DNA of 56,982 nucleotides from a bacterium (GTDB taxonomy: Bacteria > Krumholzibacteriota > Krumholzibacteriia > LZORAL124-64-63), in assembly GCA_020049465.1 (NCBI GenBank), contig JAIFKS010000098.1, positions 1-56,982 of the forward strand. Direction: 5' to 3'. Made by a program: the position numbers and the translations under genes. A model generated the notes under the pieces. It was not told the origin of the DNA. It saw only the letters and a list, made by a program, of their open reading frames with translations, and ran no database searches. Numbering within the stretch: the stretch's first letter is position 1; each line of letters opens with the position of its first letter. This document shows, in pieces, positions 9,081-17,697 of this stretch.

Positions 9081-9230
9081 CTACTTGATCATCAACAGGC
9101 GCAGCACCATGGGGACCAGCACGACCGCTGCCGTCAATTGCCGGGCGAACTTCCGCTCCTGGACGATCTCCCAGACCAGGAAGACGCAGAGCAGAAGGAC
9201 GATGGCTTGGTAGATCCAGGTCAGCACCAT
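9081..9230 (-). CDS. 49-residue membrane protein between permease and hydrolase
   Basis: An ATG at 9228-9230, with GAGGAGG just upstream, opens a frame that starts MVLTWIYQAIVLLLCVFLVW and ends VLVPMVLRLLMIK. It has one clear membrane helix (about 5-20) and a second hydrophobic stretch (about 33-46), separated by a basic segment (QERKFARQ). It begins 10 bp after the permease stop and ends 10 bp before the hydrolase start, so it is translated from the same message. TRAP systems normally pair the large permease with a 4-helix small subunit. This is far shorter and may be a minimal or unrelated accessory. No family was recognised. Confidence 0.7.
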   Translation of the reverse strand: MVLTWIYQAIVLLLCVFLVWEIVQERKFARQLTAAVVLVPMVLRLLMIK

Positions 9231-9240
9231 GGCGTCCTCC

Positions 9241-10518
9241 TCAACGGGGAATGAGCTTCGCGATCGGGTTGGCCAGAAGGATCATCCCGATGGCCCACAA
9301 TGCCGTGATGATGCCGGGCAACGCCGTGTACTTCGCGACGCGCAGGTACCGGGGCTCGCCCACGACCTGGGCGGCCATGAAGCTGGCCAGCGCGGTCGGC
9401 GGCACCAGGTCGCCCAGGCCGGCGAACATCGAGAGCGCGGCGCCCACGACGATCTCGTTGTGTCCCAGGAACGAGAGCAGGAACGGCACGCCCAGCACCG
9501 AGGCCGAACCGAAGCACGAGACGGCGCCGAACAGCGGCATCAGCAGGGACACGCCGACGAACTTCCAGAACGAAGGCAGCGCCAGGGCATCCACGACCAT
9601 CATGCCGCGAACGCCCACCAGCGTCAGGATCTGGATGAAGGCGCCCACACCCACGAGGATGCCCATCACCGGCAGGGCCTGGCGGAGCGAACGGCGCGCC
9701 GAGCTCGCCAGGTTGAAACGCCGCCCGGTCACCGCGCCGGCAAGGGCGCCGATCACGAACACCAGGACGACGCCGATCGAGACCGAAACCTGTGGCACCA
9801 GGCGGATGGCGGCCAGAAGGCCGGCCACCAGCACCAGCGGCAGGAACAGGCGGAATCCGTAGCGTGCGGCGTGGTCCTCGCCCAGTTCGGGCAGGACCGC
9901 CTGCAGGTCGATGCGCCGCAGGTGCGGCCAGGCCAGCGCCAGGTTGACGCCGAAGGCCAGCGGCAGCGTGGCGATCAGCAGCGGAAGTTCGAAGCCGGTG
10001 TAGGGCATGTCCACGCCGCTGCCGATGATCATCGTCGGCAGGCTGATGGGCGGGGCGATCATGCCGTAGACGGCGGACATCGCGATCATCGCGCCCACCT
10101 TCGCGCGCGGGATGCCCAGCGCGATCAGCACCGGCGCGGCGATCGCGCCCGTCGTCAGCACCGTGGCGGTCGACTGGCCGGTGATCATCCCGGGGAACAT
10201 GATGAAGATGGTCATGCCCATGATCAGCAGCACGGGTTGCCGGTGGAGACCGATCATCAGACTGCGGCTGATGCTGCCGAGGGCGCCCGAATCCTCGAGG
10301 GACGCCATGAAGACCATGGCCGAAGCGATCAGCATGATCGGGTCGATGTAGGCGAAGGCGCCCTCCACCAGGTGGTGCACCGGCACGCCCTGGCCGCCGG
10401 CCAACGAGCCGGCCACGCCGGCCAGGATCAGGGCCAGGCCGTTGGGCATGCGCAACAGGACGATGCAGGCCACGAACACGGCCAGCATGATCAGCAGGAT
10501 CCACAGGGGTGCGAGCAC
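9241..10518 (-). CDS. DctM-like (TRAP large permease family) transporter
   Basis: The start is set at GTG 10516-10518, with GAGGAG 8 bases upstream. This gives 425 residues, the usual DctM length. The protein is a run of about eleven to twelve hydrophobic helices, with the family-like motifs MITGQSTATVLTTGAIAAP and GMIAPPISLPTMIIGSG in the first half and matching GS/PP loops in the second (FGSASVLGVPFLLS, GDLVPPTALASF). No periplasmic binding protein or classical DctQ subunit lies nearby. The substrate is unknown. Gene context (racemase, zinc hydrolase, polyglutamate synthesis) points to an acidic amino acid or dicarboxylate. It is the first gene after a strong sigma-54-type promoter at 10566-10580. 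Confidence 0.8.
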   Translation of the reverse strand: MLAPLWILLIMLAVFVACIVLLRMPNGLALILAGVAGSLAGGQGVPVHHLVEGAFAYIDPIMLIASAMVFMASLEDSGALGSISRSLMIGLHRQPVLLIMGMTIFIMFPGMITGQSTATVLTTGAIAAPVLIALGIPRAKVGAMIAMSAVYGMIAPPISLPTMIIGSGVDMPYTGFELPLLIATLPLAFGVNLALAWPHLRRIDLQAVLPELGEDHAARYGFRLFLPLVLVAGLLAAIRLVPQVSVSIGVVLVFVIGALAGAVTGRRFNLASSARRSLRQALPVMGILVGVGAFIQILTLVGVRGMMVVDALALPSFWKFVGVSLLMPLFGAVSCFGSASVLGVPFLLSFLGHNEIVVGAALSMFAGLGDLVPPTALASFMAAQVVGEPRYLRVAKYTALPGIITALWAIGMILLANPIAKLIPR

Positions 10519-10565
10519 AGGGTCCACTCCTCGAGGGCGTTGAAAGCCATGTCCCGAGGCGGAAG

Positions 10566-10580
10566 GCAAGGGGCGTGCCA
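10566..10580 (-). promoter_or_regulatory. Sigma-54 (-24/-12) promoter of the permease operon
   Basis: Read on the minus strand, TGGCACG-N4-TTGC matches the RpoN consensus, with GG and GC separated by exactly 10 bases. Transcription would begin near 10554, about 36 nt before the permease GTG. Confidence 0.85.
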
Positions 10581-10628
10581 TTCGTAACTTGTTCAATATC
10601 AGCAAAATAACGTGTATTTGTGCGCCAA

Positions 10629-10647
10629 GTGTGCGCTTTCAGCACAC
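10629..10647. promoter_or_regulatory. Predicted binding site of the NtrC-type regulator (copy A)
   Basis: The sequence is a perfect palindrome, GTGTGC-N7-GCACAC. Its centre (10638) is 59 bp upstream of the first G of the -24 element, a typical place for an upstream activating sequence. The same box recurs at 13719-13737. Confidence 0.75.
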
Positions 10648-10675
10648 CTGGCTGCCCGCTTGGGGCACAGACCCG

Positions 10676-12042
<1,367 letters not shown>

Positions 12043-12046
<4 letters not shown>

Positions 12047-13629
12047 GTTGCCTCCGGCGTGGCTTTGTCGAGGGGCAGGAAGATGCGGCAATGGGCGCCC
12101 GGGAGCGATTCCGGGTCCACGAATTCGATCGATCCCCGGTGGGCCGCGATGATCTCGTAGGTGATCGACAGGCCCAGCCCGGAACCCCCGTGCCTGGTGG
12201 TGAAGAACGGGTTGAAGGCCTGTGCGCGAACCTCCGGCGTGAGCCCGGGTCCATTGTCCATGAAGTCGAGGACGACCTGCCGGCTTTCGGGGTCGACCCT
12301 GCTGGCGATCGAGATCGCCCCGCCCTCCTCGACGTGGTCCAGCGAGTTGGTCAGGATGTTCAGGAACGCCTGGTGCAGCGAATCCGCGTCGCCGATGACC
12401 TGTCCGTCCGCGGCCGTGAGCGCCAGGTCCAGGTCGACACGTCCCTGGACGATGCGCGGCTTGGCGAACAGGACCGTGTGGCGGATCAGGTCGTTGATGT
12501 CGACGCTCCGCATCAGGTCCTGGCGCACGGGCCGCGAGAAATAGAGCAGCTTCTTCAAGAGTCCGGACAGACGGTCGATCTCGGTCAGGACCAGCTGCAT
12601 CGAGTCGTTCTGCAGCGGCGACGGGACGTCGTTCTCGCGGCTGTACTGGTCGAGGTCGCGCTGCCAGATCTGGACCCGTGTCTTGACGATGGCCAGAGGC
12701 GTCTTGATCTCGTGGGCGACGCCGGCCAGCAGGTTGCCGAGCGCAGCCATCTTGTCCTGCTGGTGCAGCTGCGCCTCGAGCTCCTGCCGGTGCCGGCTTT
12801 CCTTCTCCAGCGAGACGAGCACCTGGTTGATGGCGTAGCGGATGCTGCCGAACATCCCTTTGCGCTGCTCCAGGCGCAAGGTGGGATCCCGCTCGATGAG
12901 CCGAAGGTTCTCGTTCAGGCTGTGGATCCCGCGTCGCTGGACCATGGTCGTCAGCAGCGCGGCCACGAAGGCGCCGAGGGTGACCAGCGCGGCCAGGTTG
13001 AGGAACGGAGTGAGTCTCGCGGCCGGCAGTTCCTTCTCGATGTGGATGCGGGCCCAGGCCACCGCCACGATCCGGCCGTTGCAGCGGATCGGATGCGTGG
13101 CCAGCGTGAAGACGGTCTTGCTGACCGATACCGAGGCGAACTCGTGCACCTTGACGATGGGCGCGCCCGTCGCCATCGAATCCCTGACCTGCTGCAGGAT
13201 GACGGGATACGAGCGGGGCGGGGGACCGAACGCGGGCGCCGGCGGCGGCGACCACGGGTCGGCGTAGCCCATGAATTCGTCCTGTTGCAGCACCCAGAAC
13301 CCGCCCTTGAGGACGTGGCCCGAGGAGAAGACGCGGTTGGCGATCTCCTTGAGGTTCCGGTCGAGGTCGTCGGGCGTCAGATCGACGACGGGAAGATCCC
13401 CGCTCAGGCCGATGACGGGCCACTGCCGCCACAGCGCCTCGCCCTCGGTGGCCAGGTTCGCGGCCGCGACGCCGGTCTCGGTGAGATTCGACCGGACGAT
13501 GTCGTCCCGCCAGTGGTGCAGGGCCCTGACCGAGAGAAGGTCTCCGGCCGTGATCACCACCAGCAGGATGGCGATCATGGCCGCCGGCTTGCGAAGGGCT
13601 GAACGTAATCCGGATCCGGTGCGGTGCAC
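12043..13629 (-). CDS. Membrane sensor histidine kinase (NtrB/AtoS-like)
   Basis: The preferred start is GTG 13627-13629; a TTG at 13713 would add 28 residues without improving the membrane anchor. The 528-residue protein has a first membrane helix (AMIAILLVVITAGDLL), a periplasmic sensor region of about 170 residues, and a second helix (LVTLGAFVAALLTTMV). A signalling linker and the HisKA box LAGVAHEIKTPLAIVKTR (His near 306) follow. The HATPase_c domain has N-box HQAFLNILTNSLDH, DNGPGLTPEVRAQAFNPFFTT and GGSGLGLSITYEI. It is coupled to the regulator gene by a 4-base overlap. The ligand is unknown; position between the two operons suggests a polyglutamate- or glutamate-related signal. Confidence 0.93.
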
Positions 13630-13718
13630 GTGCGTCCCGTTTCTCTGTATCCCGATCGCGAATGGCCCGGTGGCGGCGTGGAAGCGATGCCCCAACGTCC
13701 GGTTTACCCTCAATCCGA

Positions 13719-13737
13719 GTGTGCGATATTAGCACAC
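13719..13737. promoter_or_regulatory. Predicted binding site of the NtrC-type regulator (copy B)
   Basis: GTGTGC-N7-GCACAC again, with the same half-sites as copy A and a different spacer. Its centre (13728) is 59 bp from the -24 GG of the rightward promoter, exactly as in copy A. On the other strand it covers the -10 box of the kinase promoter. Confidence 0.75.
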
Positions 13738-13754
13738 TTCCGGCTTCCGATCAA
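13726..13754 (-). promoter_or_regulatory. Sigma-70-type promoter of the kinase/regulator operon
   Basis: On the minus strand TTGATC (13749-13754) is followed 17 bases later by TAATAT (13726-13731). The -10 box lies inside palindrome copy B, so regulator binding should block it. This would give negative autoregulation, as known for NtrC-type systems. Confidence 0.65.
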
Positions 13755-13785
13755 CGCAAATGCTTTGATTGCAACGCATGGCCCG

Positions 13786-13801
13786 TGGCATGGACCTTGT
13801 T
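13786..13801 (+). promoter_or_regulatory. Sigma-54-like promoter of the polyglutamate operon
   Basis: TGGCATG-N4-TTGTT has the -24 GG and correct 10-base spacing, but GT instead of GC at -12. The exact 59-bp distance to the palindrome, matching the permease promoter, argues that it is real. It predicts a leader of about 150 nt before ATG 13960. Confidence 0.6.
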
Positions 13802-13959
13802 ATCCGTGAGCCACTGGTCCGTCGGGACTTTCCCGGTGTCGCTGACAGGGCGCCCGGGCGATCGTACGACGGCGGTGAGGTTCCGCGCGGCGGCAGGAAG
13901 AAGACCGCCGGGCTGCCGGTCACTGGCAGGCACGCAGCCGAACGACCAAGGGGAGATCG

Positions 13960-15795
13960 ATGATCGCGAATCTGAGAAGACGGCTTGGCCTGGTCCCGCT
14001 GCTGGCTGCGCTCGTCGTGGCTCTCGGCGGCTGCAACTTCTTCATGGCCGACGGCGACGAGGATGTCGGTATCCAGCCCCGGGGCGGCTACTTCTACCTC
14101 GTCGACAACGAATCCGGGCGGCTGGTGATGCTGGACCGCAACCTGGCCGAACAGCACAGCTGGCCCTTCGCCGACTTCACCGCCGAGACCGCGTTGCAGG
14201 GCGTGACCTTCGACGGCGCCGCTCTGTGGGTCTCGATTGCCGGTTCCGAAGACGCCATCCTGCAGCTCGACCTGGCAGGGGTCGAGGGCGCCGTGGTCCT
14301 GCGGACGCTGCCCGCGCCGCCGACGGGGCAGGGCACGGTTCGCGACATCACCTGGGACGGGCAGTACCTGTGGGCGCTCAACAGCGGTTCGACGACGTAC
14401 ACCGTGCCGCCCACGCTGTACAAGCTCGACCCGGCCGACGGGGCCGTCCTGGCCCAATACCCGCTGCCCAGCAGCGAGCCCCGCGGCCTCTGTTACCTGG
14501 GAGCCAACCAGAACGTCTACGGGTCCGGCGCCATCGCCGGCTGCTATTATACGGACAAGGACGACGACACCGTGCACGTCTTCGAGACGGCGCGGGCGGT
14601 CTTCCATCCGGGGTTCCCGGCGCCGGTCGGCGCGCGCGGCGCGAATTACGTCTACCCCGTGGGCCTGACCTTCGACGGCCAGGACTTCTGGTCGACCAAC
14701 AGCAGCGGTTTCGCCGACTACCTGTTCCGGATGGACTCGGCCGGCACCGTGCTGCAGCAGCTCGACCCGCCGTACGCCCAGATGGGCGCGCTGGTCTGGG
14801 CCGATGCCGACCTGAGCGTCCCGGCGGCGCCCGTCGTCGTGCAGGTCGCACCCAACACCGGTGGCCAGCGCTCCCGCAAGACCGTGGCGGTCACCGGGTC
14901 CGGGTTCCGCGACGGTCTGACGACGTCCTTCGGCGCCGGCGTCGTCGTGGACTCCGTGACCGTGGCGAACTCCATGTCGTTGACGGCCTACATCTCGGTC
15001 GAAGCGGATGCCGAGCTGGGCGCGCGCGACGTCACCGTCACCAACCCCGACGGGCAGAGCGGCGTGGGTGCCGGACTGTTCCACGTCGTGGATGTCGACC
15101 CGTCCACCGGGTTCCTGTGGCTCGTGGACAGCGGTGCGCGCCTGCTGTACCGCTACTCGATCAACGAGGGGACCTTCGTCGCCTCGTATTCGACAGCCGC
15201 GATCGCTCCCGGCGGCTCGGTACAGGGCCTTGCCTTCGACGGCACGCGCCTGTGGCTGGCCGCGGCCGGCACGGACGACTACATCGCCGCCATCGACACC
15301 ACGGGCGGCGTCCTGTCGATCACGACGAGCTTCCAGGCGCCGCCCGCCGGCGCCGGCACCGTGCGTGACATGGCCTTCGACGGCACCGACCTGTGGATTC
15401 CCAACGACGGTTCGCTCTCGGTCTACCGGATGAGCGCCGACGACGGTTCCGTCCTGGAGACCATTGCCGCGCCCAGCGCGGGCATCCGCGGGACGGCCTG
15501 GGCGAACGGGAACCTGTACGGCAACGACAAGGACGCCGACACGGTGTCCATGTGGAACCCCGGCACAGCCGCCTGGACCACGGTCTTCGAGACGCCCGTG
15601 CCGCCCGCCGGCACCACTGCCAACAGGTTCGCCACGGGCATGACCTGGGACGGCGTGAATTTCTGGATCGTCAACAGCACCGGCGAATTCGACTACATCT
15701 TCCAGGTCGCGCCGGACGGCACGGTTCTCAGGACCGTGGAGGTACCCGGCAGGGGGACCGCAACACCGACCGGCCTGGCCTTCAGCCAGAACTAG
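13960..15795 (+). CDS. Lipoprotein with two beta-propeller-like halves around an IPT/TIG domain
   Basis: The 611-residue product begins with a lipoprotein signal (lipobox LGGC, Cys near 25); GGGGAG precedes ATG 13960. Two similar halves of blade-like repeats (GGYFYLVDNESGRL... and GFLWLVDSGARLL...; each with the QGVTFDG/QGLAFDG and GTVRDITWDG/GTVRDMAFDG patterns) resemble NHL or quinoprotein propellers. They flank an IPT/TIG-type Ig domain at about 290-380 (VAPNTGGQRSRKTVAVTGSGF). It is the first gene of the operon that continues with a porin, DUF6305, gamma-glutamyltransferase and PgsBCW. A role at the outer membrane, such as binding or guiding the polymer, is inference only. Confidence 0.88.
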   Translation: MIANLRRRLGLVPLLAALVVALGGCNFFMADGDEDVGIQPRGGYFYLVDNESGRLVMLDRNLAEQHSWPFADFTAETALQGVTFDGAALWVSIAGSEDAILQLDLAGVEGAVVLRTLPAPPTGQGTVRDITWDGQYLWALNSGSTTYTVPPTLYKLDPADGAVLAQYPLPSSEPRGLCYLGANQNVYGSGAIAGCYYTDKDDDTVHVFETARAVFHPGFPAPVGARGANYVYPVGLTFDGQDFWSTNSSGFADYLFRMDSAGTVLQQLDPPYAQMGALVWADADLSVPAAPVVVQVAPNTGGQRSRKTVAVTGSGFRDGLTTSFGAGVVVDSVTVANSMSLTAYISVEADAELGARDVTVTNPDGQSGVGAGLFHVVDVDPSTGFLWLVDSGARLLYRYSINEGTFVASYSTAAIAPGGSVQGLAFDGTRLWLAAAGTDDYIAAIDTTGGVLSITTSFQAPPAGAGTVRDMAFDGTDLWIPNDGSLSVYRMSADDGSVLETIAAPSAGIRGTAWANGNLYGNDKDADTVSMWNPGTAAWTTVFETPVPPAGTTANRFATGMTWDGVNFWIVNSTGEFDYIFQVAPDGTVLRTVEVPGRGTATPTGLAFSQN

Positions 15796-15805
15796 GGGAG
15801 CTGGA

Positions 15806-17092
15806 ATGCAGATGTCCAAGCACAGCAACCGTCTCATGGTCCTGGTTGCGGCCGTCCTGTCGCTGGCCGCGACCAGGGCCGGAGCCCAGATGCAGTGGAG
15901 CGGCGACTTCATGACGCGCAACTACTGGGAGTCCTTCTCCGACGACCGCGACAACCGCGAGAACCTCGAGTACATGCGATTCATGGGCCAGTTGACGGCG
16001 CTGGCCCCGTTCGGCCGGAACGGGAAGTTCCGGACCGACCTGGTGACCATCGGCGACAACCCGGTCTACCCGTCGCGCTCGCTGGGCGGGCTCGGCGCCA
16101 TCCGTTTCGGAATCAGCCAGATCTACGGTGAATTCACGCAGCCGGAGTTCCTCGTGTTCGACATGGCCCGATTCCGCTTCGGAAGGCAGCACTACGAACT
16201 GGGGAACGGTCTGACCCTGGGTGAGAGCTATTACCAGGTCGACGACTACGACGGAATCCGCGTGGACTTCGCCCGGGACTCGTGGACGTTCGGACTGTTC
16301 GGCGCCGTGACCGAGCAGGCGCTGACTCCCGAAGGGTTCGTCCCCGAGCCGCTGAGCGACCAGTTGTACGTGGCGCAGGCGCAGTACGAGCTGCCGAAGC
16401 ACACGCTGCTGGCCTACACGGTGTACGAGAAGAAGCGCGGCGACTTCAACGACAACATCATCGTCGGCGCCGGCTCTTCCGGGAGCATCGTCCTGGAAAA
16501 GCTCCAGTACTTCGCGGAAATCGCGCAGCAGTCCTTCAACACCCCGACCGGAACGCCGGACAAGGGCGGGATCGCCTACATGGCCGGCGTCAGCTACAGC
16601 TGGTCCATGCCGCACGTCCGCTCGGCCAAGGCCGAGATCCGGACGGCGGCCTACCAGGGCGACGACGCGATGACCACCGACGAGGAGATCTTCAGCCCCT
16701 TCTACCCGTCGTGGTGGTGGGGTGATCGCACGGGTTACGCCAACGGCAGCGTCGGCGGCGACTATCCGAACCACGACAAGCAGGTCGAAGGCAGCAGGGT
16801 CTGGTACGGTCGCGTCTACGTCAGCCCCACCTTCCTGCCGAAGGCGCGCGTGCAGCTGCAGTACGTCACGGTCGGCGACTACGTGAACAACGACAACTAC
16901 ACCGAACCGGACGACGAGTTCGGCGTGAAGGTGTACTATCAGGTCAACGACAATGTCCGGATCCAGGGCCGCTACCTCAGGCGCCTGCCCAACGGCGCCG
17001 ACTTCGACCAGAACGGCGATGGCAACATCTCCGAGATCGAGGACAAGGTCACGGCCGACAGGTTGATGTTCGAGTTCAGGGTGCAGTTCTAA
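15806..17092 (+). CDS. Outer-membrane beta-barrel porin (alginate-export-like)
   Basis: The protein has 428 residues, a signal peptide to about residue 28 (VLSLAATRAGAQ), and amphipathic strands alternating through the whole length. It ends in aromatic FRVQF, the usual outer-membrane C-terminal signature. The pattern MARFRFGRQHYELGNGLTLGE is reminiscent of alginate-export and carbohydrate porins. GGGGAG lies 5 bases upstream of ATG 15806. It follows the lipoprotein by 10 bp. Its place in a polyglutamate operon suggests passage of the anionic polymer or its fragments across the outer membrane, which is inferred, not shown. Confidence 0.85.
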   Translation: MQMSKHSNRLMVLVAAVLSLAATRAGAQMQWSGDFMTRNYWESFSDDRDNRENLEYMRFMGQLTALAPFGRNGKFRTDLVTIGDNPVYPSRSLGGLGAIRFGISQIYGEFTQPEFLVFDMARFRFGRQHYELGNGLTLGESYYQVDDYDGIRVDFARDSWTFGLFGAVTEQALTPEGFVPEPLSDQLYVAQAQYELPKHTLLAYTVYEKKRGDFNDNIIVGAGSSGSIVLEKLQYFAEIAQQSFNTPTGTPDKGGIAYMAGVSYSWSMPHVRSAKAEIRTAAYQGDDAMTTDEEIFSPFYPSWWWGDRTGYANGSVGGDYPNHDKQVEGSRVWYGRVYVSPTFLPKARVQLQYVTVGDYVNNDNYTEPDDEFGVKVYYQVNDNVRIQGRYLRRLPNGADFDQNGDGNISEIEDKVTADRLMFEFRVQF

Positions 17093-17145
17093 GTCCGGCG
17101 TCCCCGCCGGCGCGGGGCCACCAAGAACAAGGGTAGGAAGACGAC

Positions 17146-17697
17146 ATGTTGAAGAAGCTCACTCTGCTGGCGATCGTCATCGCATCGCTGGCCGCGCTGT
17201 CCGCCTCCGCGGCGGAGACCAAGTTCCAGCAGCCGATCCTCCTGACGACCGCGGGCCAGAGCGTGGACGTCAAGCTGGCGGGGGTCCTGCTCGATCGCCT
17301 GAAGGTCAACTACACCTCGAACGTGACGGCCACGGCCGCCGACCTCACGGGCTTCAAGACCCTGATGGTGGTGCCGGGCTACAGCTCCAAAGGCCTCGGT
17401 TCGGCCGGCGTCAGCCGCGAGGACGAACTGGCGCGGGTCAGGAACCTGCTGGCTGCGGCCAAGGCCGCGGGGATTCCCGTGCTGACCGTACACCTGGGCG
17501 GCAAGGCCCGCCGCGGTGTGCAGTCGGACGACTTCAACAAGCTCGTGGCCGAAGCGTCCGCAACGGTTATCATCGTGGACCAGGGTGACGAGGACGGGTT
17601 CTTCTCGCAGGCCTGCGCCGGCGCGATGATCCCGCTGAAGCCGGTCAAGAACATGGCCGAGGCCATGAAGCCGCTGGAAGAGGTGATCGCGAAGTGA
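17146..17697 (+). CDS. DUF6305 family secreted protein
   Basis: This 183-residue protein has a signal peptide (LLAIVIASLAALSASAAE, to about 22). The mature part alternates beta strands and helices: QPILLTTAGQSVDVKLAGVLLDRL, TLMVVPGYSSKGLGSAGVS, GIPVLTVHLGGKARRGVQSD and ATVIIVDQGDEDGFFS, a Rossmann-like order. I recognise it as the DUF6305 type, whose members often sit beside PgsB/PgsC/PgsW genes. No catalytic role is known. The stop overlaps the start of the gamma-glutamyltransferase gene, so expression is coupled to it. Confidence 0.78.
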   Translation: MLKKLTLLAIVIASLAALSASAAETKFQQPILLTTAGQSVDVKLAGVLLDRLKVNYTSNVTATAADLTGFKTLMVVPGYSSKGLGSAGVSREDELARVRNLLAAAKAAGIPVLTVHLGGKARRGVQSDDFNKLVAEASATVIIVDQGDEDGFFSQACAGAMIPLKPVKNMAEAMKPLEEVIAK

